From NCBI GenBank assembly GCA_033851545.1, contig JAWWOO010000022.1, forward strand, positions 1 through 64,000: DNA of 64,000 nt. Direction: 5' to 3'. Both the position numbers and the translations under genes were made by a program. Numbering within the stretch: the stretch's first letter is position 1; each line of letters starts with the position of its first letter. Positions 15,243 through 23,485 of this stretch are shown piece by piece. The stretch is from JAWWOL01 sp033851545. Lineage in GTDB: Bacteria; Actinomycetota; Actinomycetes; JAWWOL01. Below the pieces are notes generated by a model. That model saw only the letters and a list, made by a program, of their open reading frames with translations. It searched no databases and had not been told where the DNA came from.

Positions 15243-16898
15243 TTGTCCGTCACAGTCCCGCACCCCGCAGGCGACCCGCGCGATCGCGTCCTCGAGGTGG
15301 CCCGGACGACCTTCGGGTACGCGGTCCTGCGGCCGGGTCAGATGGACGCGATCCTGTCCCTGCTCGAGGGCAAGGACACGCTGGTCGTGATGCCGACGGG
15401 CTGGGGCAAGTCGGCCGTCTACCAGATCGCCGCGCTGCTGCTCGACGGTCCGACCGTCGTCGTCTCTCCGCTCATCTCGCTGCAGCGCGACCAGGTGGCC
15501 TCACTGCTCGGCCGGGCCGGGATGTCCGCGGCGAGCGCCAACTCCTCCCAGAGCCGCAGCGACCAGGCGGCGGCGTTCGACGCGGTCTCGGACGGTTCGG
15601 TGGAGTTCCTCTTCCTCTCGCCGGAGCAGCTGGCCAAGCGTGAGGTGGTGGACATGCTCAAGGGCGCCAAGCCCTCGCTGTTCGTCGTGGACGAGGCGCA
15701 CTGTGTCTCGGCCTGGGGCCACGACTTCCGGCCGGACTACCTGCGCCTCGGCGCGGTCATCGACCAGCTCGGCCGGCCGAGGGTTGTGGCGCTGACCGCG
15801 ACAGCCTCCCCGCCGGTCCGTACCGAGATCATCGAGCGCCTGCGCCTCCGCGAACCGCGCAGCGTCGTCTGGGGGTTCGACCGGCCCAACCTGCGGCTCG
15901 CTGTCGAGGCGTTCCGCGATGAGGAGCTCAAGCGCGACGCCGTCGAGCTGCGCGCCGCCAGCGAGGCCAAGCCGGGCATCATCTACGTCGCGACGCGCAA
16001 GGACTGCGAGGCGTACGCCGCTGAGCTCACCGACCTGGGGCTGCGCGCGGCGCCCTACCACGGGGGGATGCGGGCGCTGGACCGCGAGGACGTACAGGAA
16101 CGGTTCATGACCGACGGGCTCGACGTGGTCGTCGCGACGACCGCGTTCGGCATGGGCATCGACAAGGCCAACGTGCGGTTCGTCCTGCACGCCGGCGTGC
16201 CCGACTCGGTGGACACCTACTACCAGGAGATCGGCCGGGCCGGGCGGGACGGGCAGCCGGCCGAGGTGGTGCTGTTCTACCGGCAGGAGGACTTCGGGCT
16301 GCGCAAGTTTTTCGCCTCGGGTGCGCCGGACGAGGTGGCACTGCGCAAGCTCATGACCCTGGTCGGGCTGCACATGGACATGGCCGGCCCGGTGTCCCCC
16401 GAGGCGCTGCGCACGGCGATGGACCTCTCGGCGCCGCGGCTGCGGGCGCTGGTCAACCTGCTCGAGCAGGCCGGGGCCCTGCTCGAGACCGCCGAGGGGT
16501 TGCTGGAGCCGGGTGAGTCCTCCGACCCGGCGACGGCGGCCCGCGACGCCATGCTGGTCGCCGAGGCACATCGCAAGGTCGAGCAGTCGCGGGTCGAGAT
16601 GATGCGCGGCTACGCCGACACCCAGGGCTGCCGCCGGCAGTACCTCCTGTCCTACTTCGGTGAGTACCTCGACCAGCCGTGCGGGCGCTGCGACACGTGC
16701 GCTGCCGGCACCGCCCAGGAGGCGGCCCCGCCGGAGGACTCGCCGTACCCCTTGCTGTCCTCGGTCCGCCACGCCGAGTGGGGCGACGGCGTGGTGATGC
16801 GGTACGAGGGCGACCGGATCGTGGTGCTGTTCGACGAGGTGGGCTACCGGACGCTGTCGCTGGACGCGATCGCCCACCGCGGACTGCTGAGCGCCTGA
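15243..16898 (+). CDS. RecQ-family ATP-dependent DNA helicase
   Basis: A 551-residue protein. The start is the TTG at 15243, set by a perfect GGAGGA at 15231-15236. Motif I TGWGKS (residues about 52-57), motif II VVDEAHCVSAWGHDF (DEAH about 150-153, with the RecQ aromatic-rich loop), motif III ALTATA and motif VI QEIGRAGRDGQPA identify a 3'-5' SF2 RecQ helicase. After the helicase core comes the zinc-binding region (CRRQYLLSYFGEYLDQPCGRCDTC). There is no clear HRDC domain; the last about 60 residues form a short separate domain (EWGDGVVMRYEGDRIVVLFDEVGYRTL). It unwinds DNA in recombination repair. A canonical RecQ would be longer with HRDC. Confidence 0.92.
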   Translation: MSVTVPHPAGDPRDRVLEVARTTFGYAVLRPGQMDAILSLLEGKDTLVVMPTGWGKSAVYQIAALLLDGPTVVVSPLISLQRDQVASLLGRAGMSAASANSSQSRSDQAAAFDAVSDGSVEFLFLSPEQLAKREVVDMLKGAKPSLFVVDEAHCVSAWGHDFRPDYLRLGAVIDQLGRPRVVALTATASPPVRTEIIERLRLREPRSVVWGFDRPNLRLAVEAFRDEELKRDAVELRAASEAKPGIIYVATRKDCEAYAAELTDLGLRAAPYHGGMRALDREDVQERFMTDGLDVVVATTAFGMGIDKANVRFVLHAGVPDSVDTYYQEIGRAGRDGQPAEVVLFYRQEDFGLRKFFASGAPDEVALRKLMTLVGLHMDMAGPVSPEALRTAMDLSAPRLRALVNLLEQAGALLETAEGLLEPGESSDPATAARDAMLVAEAHRKVEQSRVEMMRGYADTQGCRRQYLLSYFGEYLDQPCGRCDTCAAGTAQEAAPPEDSPYPLLSSVRHAEWGDGVVMRYEGDRIVVLFDEVGYRTLSLDAIAHRGLLSA

Positions 16899-17018
16899 CC
16901 CGGGCTGCCCGTTGGCGCTGGATTCCGGGCAGGCATCGCCTCCGCGGCGAACATCTGCGACGATCACATCACCAAGGGTGTGGGGTACGCCGCAGCTCCG
17001 CCAAGAGAGGAAGTGGCC

Positions 17019-17507
17019 ATGGCACTCGACACCGTCGAGGACTATGCGGTCGTGGCCTACGTCGAGGATCAGGCCTGGCAGGTCGGCGTCCTTCCCGAAC
17101 GCCTGACCGGCGACCTCGACGGCCTGGTGGCAGCACTGCGCCAGCAGCCCGGGGAGACCGGGGCACTCGGCCTGGTCAACGTCGCCGACGAGTTCTTCGT
17201 GGCGCTGCGGGTGATCGGCAACGACGTACGGCTGCTGCTTTCGGACGTCACGGCGGCGGTCGCGTGGGACCTCGCGGCCCAGGTGTGCGAGAGCCTCGAC
17301 GTCGCCGTGCCCGGCGACGATGACATCAACGACGTCTGGCCGGCCGGCGACCTGACCATCTTCGCCGACCTGGGCATGGACGAGATGGAGCTGGGCGCCG
17401 TTCTCGCGGATCTCGAGGCCTACGCCGACGAGATGCTGTCGGCGATCGCGGCCCGGTTGGGGTTCGGCGAGATGTACGAGCGGGCACTCGAGGGCGCAGT
17501 CCGCTAA
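17019..17507 (+). CDS. tRNA adenosine deaminase-associated protein, copy 1
   Basis: A 162-residue acidic protein; ATG 17019 has AGAGGAAG upstream. It belongs to the actinobacterial family annotated as putative tRNA adenosine deaminase-associated protein, recognised by VAYVEDQAWQVGVLPERLTGDLDGL, DEFFVALRVIGNDVRLLLSDVTAAVAWDLA and the acidic centre (GDDDINDVWPAGDLTIFADLGM), and by its place just upstream of tadA. The role is not established; an accessory function in wobble A-to-I editing of tRNA-Arg is a guess from genomic context. It is followed after 22 bases by a second member of the same family. Confidence 0.8.
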   Translation: MALDTVEDYAVVAYVEDQAWQVGVLPERLTGDLDGLVAALRQQPGETGALGLVNVADEFFVALRVIGNDVRLLLSDVTAAVAWDLAAQVCESLDVAVPGDDDINDVWPAGDLTIFADLGMDEMELGAVLADLEAYADEMLSAIAARLGFGEMYERALEGAVR

Positions 17508-17529
17508 GCAGACCAGACAGGGGAGACAC

Positions 17530-18024
17530 GTGCCTTACTTCGCAGTAGCGCTGGCCCGGAAGGCCTCCGGCTGGACCGGGCAGGAGGTCGACCTCGACGA
17601 GTTCGAGGACCTCGACGGCGTGACCGAGCTGCTGCGCGACATGATCAGCGAGGGCGACGGCCCGGCGCTGATGATGCTCGAGGAGAACGACGAGTACATG
17701 CTCGCCGTACGGGTCGACGGTGACGGCGACCCGCGCAGCTTCATCTCCGACGTCCGGGCGGTCGAGACCAGCGAGCTGGCGGCGAAGTTCTACGACCTCA
17801 CGATGCCCGAGGTGATCATCGAGGACGACGAGGACGACGAGTCGGCGGCCCGCCCCGAGGGTGAGCCGGGCGGCGACGACGCGATCGCCAGCGATCTCGG
17901 CACTCCCGCTGCCGAGCTGCTGGACCTGTGCGCCGAGGAGGGCAACCTGCCGGCCGACGTGATCTACGCCGTCTGCGAGCGGGCCGGCTGCGCCGAGGTG
18001 CTCGAGGACCTGCGCGGCGCGTGA
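17530..18024 (+). CDS. tRNA adenosine deaminase-associated protein, copy 2
   Basis: A 164-residue protein with GTG start after GGGGAGA. It resembles the preceding gene in outline: YFAVALARKASGWTGQEVDLDEFEDLDGVTELL, then EYMLAVRVDGDGDPRSFISDVRAVETSELAAKFYD, a very acidic middle (IEDDEDDESAARPEG) and a C-terminal helical part ending in CAEVLEDLRGA. The shared pattern (regulatory-looking sheet, 'SDV' strand, acidic linker, C-terminal helices) indicates tandem paralogs that have diverged strongly. Its last codons overlap the tadA start (GTGA), so translation is coupled to the deaminase. Confidence 0.78.
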   Translation: MPYFAVALARKASGWTGQEVDLDEFEDLDGVTELLRDMISEGDGPALMMLEENDEYMLAVRVDGDGDPRSFISDVRAVETSELAAKFYDLTMPEVIIEDDEDDESAARPEGEPGGDDAIASDLGTPAAELLDLCAEEGNLPADVIYAVCERAGCAEVLEDLRGA

Positions 18025-18503
18025 GCGGCGAGTGGGACGGCCACATGCAGGCTGCCCTCGAGCTGGCCGTACTGGCCCTGCCGACCGGCGACGTTCCCAT
18101 CGGCGCCATCGTCCTTGACCCCACCGGCACCGTCGTCGGGCACGGCTTCAACGAGCGCGAGCTCACCGGTGACCCGACCGCCCATGCCGAGGTGCTGGCG
18201 CTGCGCCGGGCCGCGGCCAAGGCGGGGGACTGGCGGCTGACCGGCCACACCCTGGTGGTCACCCTCGAGCCGTGCGCGATGTGCGCCGGCGCCGCGGTCC
18301 TGGCGCGAGTCGCCCGCATCGTCTACGCCGCCGCCGATCCCAAGGCCGGTGCCGTCGGCTCGTTGTGGGACCTCGTACGGGACCGCAGGCTCAACCATCG
18401 CCCGGAGGTCGTGTCCGGCGTGCGTGCCGAGGCGGCCGCCGACCTGCTTCGTGCCTTCTTCGCCGGTCATCGCGACCAGAGCTCGACGGGTCCGCTAGGC
18501 TAG
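18021..18503 (+). CDS. tadA: tRNA-specific adenosine deaminase TadA
   Basis: A 160-residue protein beginning at the GTG at 18021, which overlaps the upstream stop by 4 bases; ATG 18045 is an internal alternative. The zinc deaminase motifs are intact: PTAHAEVLALRRA (His and proton-shuttle Glu) and TLEPCAMCAGAAVLARV (PCxxC). It converts adenosine 34 of tRNA-Arg(ACG) to inosine so that one tRNA reads CGU, CGC and CGA. Its two upstream associated proteins and the tRNA-Ser gene 6 bases downstream give an all-tRNA locus. The C-terminal region (LNHRPEVVSGV) is normal for bacterial TadA. Confidence 0.93.
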   Translation: MSGEWDGHMQAALELAVLALPTGDVPIGAIVLDPTGTVVGHGFNERELTGDPTAHAEVLALRRAAAKAGDWRLTGHTLVVTLEPCAMCAGAAVLARVARIVYAAADPKAGAVGSLWDLVRDRRLNHRPEVVSGVRAEAAADLLRAFFAGHRDQSSTGPLG

Positions 18504-18508
18504 CCGAC

Positions 18509-18598
18509 GGTGGAGTCGCGTAGTGGCCGAGCGCGCACGCCTCGAAAGCGTGTGAGGGGGCAACTCCTCCGTGGGTTCAAATCCCACCTCCACCGCCA
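18509..18598 (+). tRNA. tRNA-Ser (anticodon CGA)
   Basis: A class II tRNA of 90 bases including an encoded CCA. The acceptor stem GGTGGAG pairs with CTCCACC (18588-18594), discriminator G at 18595, CCA at 18596-18598. The anticodon arm ACGCCTCGAAAGCGT reads UCG codons, a long variable arm follows (GAGGGGGCAACTCCTC region) and the T-loop GGGTTCAAATCCC is canonical. Confidence 0.95.
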
Positions 18599-18612
18599 GC
18601 CAGCCACTGCGA

Positions 18613-18653
18613 TGTCTCGGGACACCGTTCACAGGTGTCTCGGGACATCGTTC
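18613..18653. repeat. Direct repeat resembling an IS481-type insertion-sequence end (remnant)
   Basis: Two 18-base copies, TGTCTCGGGACACCGTTC (18613-18630) and TGTCTCGGGACATCGTTC (18636-18653), differ at one base and start 23 bases apart. From memory, paired TGTCTCGGGACA motifs like these occur near the ends of some actinobacterial IS481-family elements. No transposase remains, so it would be a solo end. Position just after a tRNA gene and beside a broken EAL gene fits mobile-element activity, but the family assignment is tentative. Confidence 0.4.
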
Positions 18654-18686
18654 GCGTTGTGGGCTGGGAAGGCTGACTTACGTTGC

Positions 18687-19435
18687 TCAGTGACCCGCGC
18701 CTGCGCGAGATCGCATCGGGGCATCGTTCGGCGGGGACTCCGGCCGGCCAAGCAGGAACCCTTGCGCCCAGGGGACGCCAAGCTCTCGCAACACGGCCAG
18801 CTCGTCCGGCGCTTCCACGCCCTCGGCGATGATCCGGGCTCCGACATTGGCAGCGAAGGCGATCAGCGCTTTCGCCAGCGCCCGCTGTGATGGGCTGTGC
18901 TGGATGCCTCCGACCAGCGAGATGTCGAGCTTGATGATGTCCGGCCGCAGGCGCAGGAGATGGCGCAACCCGGCATGTCCCGCCCCGAGGTCGTCGGCGG
19001 CAGCCGAGCTCCGTGTGATCGCATGAGGGCGAGCGCCCGATGCAGGGCGGAGTAGTCCTCGACCGGGACGTGCCGGTCAGCTCGATGACGATGCGGGGAC
19101 AGGCCTCCGGGTCGCAGCGTCACTGCTCGATGATGTGCAGGATCGTCGCTGGTGACATGTTGACCGCGAGGAACTGTTCGTTCGGCAGGACCTCGAGGAG
19201 GTCCAGCGCCATGGTCGCGGCCAGCCACTCGAGCTCGACCCCGCGGTCTACGGCGAACCCGTCGGCGAACCACTGGTCGGGCCCGCGCACCCCCATGTCG
19301 CCGAACCGGCTCAGGGCCTCGTACCCGACCGTGCTCAGGTCCGTGACGTCGCCCACGGGTTGGTAGACCGGCTGGATGGAGTTGTTGCGCAGCACGGCGT
19401 CGACCCTGCGCCGCATGTGCTCGGCATCTTCCATC
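18687..19435 (-). pseudogene. EAL-domain cyclic-di-GMP phosphodiesterase, decayed
   Basis: Reading the minus strand from ATG 19435, one frame gives the start of an EAL domain (IQPVYQPVGDVTDLSTVGYEALSRF, then LAVNMSPATILHIIEQ) and hits TGA at 19120-19122. The same frame continues as an EAL protein for 16 codons (RCDPEACPRIVIELTG), a missing base near 19070 shifts it (VPVEDYSALHRALALMRSHGARL), and a second missing base near 19000 shifts it again to GLRHLLRLRPDIIKLDISLVGG and AEGVEAPDELAVLRELGVPWAQGFLLG. One stop and two frameshifts make it a pseudogene. A hydrophobic stretch at 19515-19566 in the first frame may be the remains of an N-terminal membrane anchor. Confidence 0.8.
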
Positions 19436-19553
19436 GAGGTCTGCCGGGCCCAGGGAGCCGGCGAACGGCCGGCGCAGGTCGGCGTACAGCTGCCCGGTCC
19501 TGAGCAGGTTGCCGCCCCGGTCACTACCGCGATCCAGAGCGCGAGGACGACGC

Positions 19554-21017
19554 TCAGGGCTGAGAAGGCTTGCGTACCAGGGCAACTGCCCACACGAGCA
19601 CAGCTGTCAGAACCAAGGGGCTGACCACGTTGCGCAGGGCGACCACGACATGGTGCACGTGAGCCGGCAGGTGCGGTTCGTCGTGGGTGACGTAGGCCGC
19701 AGCCAGCGCTGTGGTCCTCGCCGTCAGGAGCAGGTCGTACGCCGACGGCGCCATCAGCACGAGCAGGCCCCATGCGGGGGCGTCGTACCACGGCAAGGCA
19801 TAGGGCGCGGCGAGCAGGTAGGCGAAGTAGCAGCAGAACCCAGCCGTCGCCGCCGACCTTGTGGTGGCGCGGTTGGCTTCGATCGTGCTGCTTTCCTTAC
19901 GTAGCAGGGCGACTGCGAACGCCAGCGCGACGACCAAGGCGAAGTACGACATCACCGTACGGGACCCGGGTCGCCCCACCGTCGCGTCGAGCAACGAGAT
20001 GCCGGCCCGCCAGGGCGTTGCCCACGATGCGAGGCTGCCGGCCTGCAGTGAGCGGCCGAGCGCGTGGCTGCTCACCGTGGAGTAGGCGACAGCGAGAACC
20101 GCTGCGGCCCCGACGGTCGCGGCAACGACATCGCGCCAGGAGTGCCGCCGCGCCCACAGGACTCCCGCGAGTACGGCCAGCGCCGGCAGCTTGATTGCGG
20201 CGGCGCATCCGAGCAGAACGCCTGCAGCGAAGCGGGAACGGGAGACGGCGGCGACCCCGGCAACGCAGGCCAGTGCCACCAGGGCGTCGACGTGGGCTCC
20301 CGACACCAGCTCCCAGAGCAGCAGCGGGTTGAGCGTCCACAGCAGCGCCGCCCTGCGCCGGCCGTCCTCGTTGCCGGCCATCGCCATGAGCAGCAGGCCG
20401 GTCAGGACGAACGCGACCCCGTTGACCACCACCAGTACGACCACGGTGGTGCGGACGGAACGATGGCCGATCGAGGAGGCGAACCGCTGCTCGGCGGTGG
20501 CCAGCGGCCCGTACACCGAAGGGGTGTCCTTCCACGGGTCCTCGACGGCGGCGGCGATCGGATCGCCGATGGTGACCAGCTGCAACGGTGTGGTCGTGTA
20601 CGGATCGCGGCCGAGCTCGACCATCCGCCCGTACGCGGCGTAGCTCTCCGGGTCCGCCGACCCGGTGGCGGGGACCAGCGACATCGCGATGACCGTGAGG
20701 ATGCCCGCGGCCGCCAGGCGGGAGGGGCGCGGCTGCCAGTCGTGGGCGGCGGCGCGGACGGCCCGCGCGAGGCAGAGCCCGCCCAGGACGAGCGCCAGGA
20801 CGACGAGGACCACGACGCCGAGCGGGTCCGGTCTGGCGCCGAGCAGGGTCCACGGCGGCAGGTGGCTGGCGCCTGGGAGACGCGGCTCGACGGCGCTGGC
20901 GCCAAGTGCGGCAACGAGGACCAGGAGCAGGAGGCTCAGGGCGAGGCCGGCCTCGATGCCCTTGCCGCGGCTCAGACCTGGCGGCTCTGCGTACTCCGGT
21001 GCGGTGCCGGCGCTCAC
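19554..21017 (-). CDS. GT-C polyprenol-phosphate-mannose-dependent mannosyltransferase-like membrane protein
   Basis: A 487-residue polytopic protein with about 12 hydrophobic helices. I take the GTG at 21017, the first start downstream of the tRNA gene on this strand, though its ribosome site is weak. The first loop has DPESYAAYGRMVELGRDPYTTTPLQL and DPWKDTPSVYGPL, which match the Asp-containing catalytic loop of MptA/MptB alpha-1,6-mannosyltransferases, and later NPLLLWELVSGAHVDAL and PYALPWYDAPAWG. Such enzymes extend lipomannan or other envelope mannans on the outer face of the membrane using polyprenyl-phosphomannose. Acceptor and linkage cannot be read from sequence. Confidence 0.75.
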   Translation of the reverse strand: MSAGTAPEYAEPPGLSRGKGIEAGLALSLLLLVLVAALGASAVEPRLPGASHLPPWTLLGARPDPLGVVVLVVLALVLGGLCLARAVRAAAHDWQPRPSRLAAAGILTVIAMSLVPATGSADPESYAAYGRMVELGRDPYTTTPLQLVTIGDPIAAAVEDPWKDTPSVYGPLATAEQRFASSIGHRSVRTTVVVLVVVNGVAFVLTGLLLMAMAGNEDGRRRAALLWTLNPLLLWELVSGAHVDALVALACVAGVAAVSRSRFAAGVLLGCAAAIKLPALAVLAGVLWARRHSWRDVVAATVGAAAVLAVAYSTVSSHALGRSLQAGSLASWATPWRAGISLLDATVGRPGSRTVMSYFALVVALAFAVALLRKESSTIEANRATTRSAATAGFCCYFAYLLAAPYALPWYDAPAWGLLVLMAPSAYDLLLTARTTALAAAYVTHDEPHLPAHVHHVVVALRNVVSPLVLTAVLVWAVALVRKPSQP

Positions 21018-21046
21018 GTGCTGCCGACACCTCCCCGGGTGTTGCC

Positions 21047-21135
21047 TGGCGGAGGATGCGAGATTCGAACTCGCGAGGGGTTGCCCCCAACACGCTTTCC
21101 AAGCGTGCGCCCTAGGCCAACTAGGCGAATCCTCC
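21047..21135 (-). tRNA. tRNA-Ser (anticodon GGA)
   Basis: Class II tRNA on the minus strand, 89 bases with encoded CCA. Acceptor GGAGGAT (from 21135) pairs with ATCCTCC, discriminator G at 21050, CCA at 21047-21049. The anticodon loop CTTGGAAAG reads UCC/UCU, the variable arm is long (GTTGGGGGCAACCCCTC region), and the T-loop GAGTTCGAATCTC is canonical. Confidence 0.95.
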
Positions 21136-21274
21136 GTCGCAGAGAATACCCGGTGCGACAACCCAGGCCGGGCGGACCGCAGGCAACCGTTGCGCGCCAG
21201 GGCCACTGGGGACCTCCAGGCCCTCAACGGCATCCGCCGCCGGTCCACAAGCACAGCCTCGGTTAGAGTGCTTG

Positions 21275-21363
21275 CAGCCCCTCACGCGGCGTCATCTCCC
21301 CGAATCCCCCCAGGGCCGGAAGGCAGCAAGGGTAGGCGAGCTCTGGCGGGTGCGTGAGGGGTC
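21275..21363 (+). ncRNA. ffs: Bacterial small SRP RNA (4.5S / ffs)
   Basis: The universal SRP apical domain is present: CAGGGCCGGAAGGCAGCAAG (21311-21330) with the GGAA tetraloop and the asymmetric loop that binds Ffh. The flanks pair as one long hairpin, CAGCCCCTCACGC at the 5' side with GCGTGAGGGG at the 3' side, giving about 90 bases. It works with Ffh in cotranslational targeting of membrane proteins. Location between a tRNA-Ser gene and dnaX is the common actinobacterial arrangement. Exact ends are estimated from the terminal stem. Confidence 0.93.
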
Positions 21364-21433
21364 TTCGCTGTTCCTCCACAACCGTGCAGATCCGGCCGGA
21401 ACACCGTCGTACGGGTGACGTACGCTTGCGCCC

Positions 21434-23422
21434 GTGAGCCTCGCCCTGTACCGCAAGTATCGACCTGGCACGTTCAGCGAGGTCATCGGCCAGGAGCACG
21501 TCACCGGCCCGCTGCAGCAGGCGATCCGCAACGGCAAGGTGCACCACGCCTACCTCTTCTCCGGCCCGCGTGGCTGCGGCAAGACCTCCAGTGCGCGCAT
21601 CCTGGCCCGGTCGCTCAACTGCTACGAGGGGCCGACGCCCGACCCGTGCGGGGTGTGCGACTCCTGCGTGGCCCTGGCACCCAACGGGCCGGGCAGCCTC
21701 GACGTGATCGAGATCGACGCGGCCTCGCACGGCGGCGTCGATGACGCCCGTGACCTGCGCGAACGCGCGTTCTACGCCCCGGTCTCGAGCACGTACAAGA
21801 TCTACATCGTCGACGAGGCGCACATGGTCAGCCGGGAGGGCTTCAACGCCCTGCTCAAGCTGGTCGAGGAGCCTCCGCCGCACCTCAAGTTCATCTTCGC
21901 CACCACCGAGCCCGAGAAGGTCATCGGCACCATCAGGTCGCGGACCCACCACTACCCGTTCCGACTGGTGCCGCCGCGGGAGCTGCTCGGCCTGGTGCAG
22001 AGCATCTGCGCCCAGGAGGACGTCCAGGTCGACCCGCTCGTCCTTCCCCTCGTCGTACGGGCCGGCGCCGGCTCCGCCCGCGACTCCCTGTCCGTCCTCG
22101 ACCAGCTGCTTGCCGGCGCCGGGCCCGAGGGCCTCACCTACGCCCGCGCTGTCGCCCTGCTCGGGTTCACCGATGCGGCGCTGCTCGACGAGATCATCGA
22201 CGCTTTCGCCGCCCGCGACGGTGCCGCGGTCTTCGAGATCGTCGACCGGGTGGTCGAGAGCGGGCACGACCCGCGCCGGTTCGCTGCCGACCTGCTGGAG
22301 CGCATCCGCGACCTGCTCATCCTCGAGGCCGTCCCCGACGCCGCGACCAAGGGGCTGCTCGACGCGCCCCAGGACCAGCTCGAGCGGATGGTCGTCCAGG
22401 CCGCCCGACTGGGCTCTGCCGAGCTGTCCCGGGCCGGCGACCTCCTCAACGCCGGCCTGGTCGAGATGCGCGGCACCACCGCTCCCCGGCTGATGCTCGA
22501 GCTGATCTGCGCCCGGGTGCTGCTGCCCGCCGCCGCCCGCGACGAGTCGAGCATGCTCGCCCGCCTCGACCGGCTCGAGCGCCGGCTCGAGGTCGAGGGC
22601 GCCCCCATCGCCGCCCCCCGGCCCACCGTCACCCCGGCCACGCCGGCTGCGCCCCAGGCCCCTGCCGCGACCCCAGTCGCCGGCACGGCCAACCCGGTGC
22701 CTGTTGCGAGCACCCCGTCGACCCGACCCGCGCCCACCCCCGTCCCGGCGCGGCCGCCGACGCCGGTCCAGGCCAGCTCGGCCGCCTGGCCGGCCACCGC
22801 CCAGCCCGGCGCCCCGGCCACCGCGGAGCGGGCGGCGGTCCAGGCCGACCAGGTTGCTGCGGCAGAGGCCGCAGCACCGGAACCGGCCCCGATGTCGGCC
22901 GTCGAAGCCGTCGCCGGGGGCAGTCTCGACGCCTCTGCCGTACGCCGGCTCTGGCCGGACGTCCTCGACGAGATCAAGAACCGGCGCAAGATGACCACCT
23001 GGGCTCTGCTCTCGCAGTACGCCCAGATCGTCGAGGTCTCCGGCCGGTCGCTGACCCTGTCCTTCTCTACCGAGCCGATCCGCCGGCAGTACCACAGCGG
23101 CATCAACGAGGACGTCCTGTGCGAGGCCCTCAACCAGGTCCTGGGCATCGAGTGCAAGATCCAGACGGTGGCCGGGGGCGGCGCCGGCGAGGTCGGCCGC
23201 CCAGACGGCGGCGAGTCGTCCAGCCGGGCTCCCGGAGGCGACGGTCCGCGGCCCCAGGCAACGTCGGCGTACGAGGGCTTCGCCCCGGGCGACGAGGCGG
23301 CCGAGGAGAACCCGGACGAGCCCGCTGAGCAGGCTCCGCGGCTCGACCCCGAGGAGGCGGCGGTGGCGTTGCTGACCGACAGCCTCGGCGCCAAGGTGAT
23401 CGGCCAGATCGACGCCGGCTAG
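21434..23422 (+). CDS. dnaX: DNA polymerase III subunits gamma and tau
   Basis: A 662-residue clamp-loader subunit, GTG start. The AAA+ part opens with ALYRKYRPGTFSEVIGQEHV; Walker A GPRGCGKTSSA is at about residues 44-54, four Cys of the zinc module follow (NCYEGPTPDPCGVCDSC), then Walker B DEAHMVSREGFNALLKLVEEPP and sensor FATTEPEKVIGTIRSR. After the clamp-loader collar there is a Pro/Ala-rich linker (about residues 390-490) and a tau-like C-terminal domain (LWPDVLDEIKNRRKMTTWALLSQ). It loads the beta sliding clamp on DNA. No slippery A-run for a programmed gamma frameshift is seen. Confidence 0.95.
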   Translation: MSLALYRKYRPGTFSEVIGQEHVTGPLQQAIRNGKVHHAYLFSGPRGCGKTSSARILARSLNCYEGPTPDPCGVCDSCVALAPNGPGSLDVIEIDAASHGGVDDARDLRERAFYAPVSSTYKIYIVDEAHMVSREGFNALLKLVEEPPPHLKFIFATTEPEKVIGTIRSRTHHYPFRLVPPRELLGLVQSICAQEDVQVDPLVLPLVVRAGAGSARDSLSVLDQLLAGAGPEGLTYARAVALLGFTDAALLDEIIDAFAARDGAAVFEIVDRVVESGHDPRRFAADLLERIRDLLILEAVPDAATKGLLDAPQDQLERMVVQAARLGSAELSRAGDLLNAGLVEMRGTTAPRLMLELICARVLLPAAARDESSMLARLDRLERRLEVEGAPIAAPRPTVTPATPAAPQAPAATPVAGTANPVPVASTPSTRPAPTPVPARPPTPVQASSAAWPATAQPGAPATAERAAVQADQVAAAEAAAPEPAPMSAVEAVAGGSLDASAVRRLWPDVLDEIKNRRKMTTWALLSQYAQIVEVSGRSLTLSFSTEPIRRQYHSGINEDVLCEALNQVLGIECKIQTVAGGGAGEVGRPDGGESSSRAPGGDGPRPQATSAYEGFAPGDEAAEENPDEPAEQAPRLDPEEAAVALLTDSLGAKVIGQIDAG

Positions 23423-23485
23423 CACCGCGGTCACCACGGGCAATAGGCGGTTCACCCCGACCCCCGACCTGTCGATAAGTCACGC

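Noticed and set aside
21434..23422. Programmed frameshift in dnaX yielding gamma
   Set aside because: No A-rich slippery heptamer with downstream hairpin was found.
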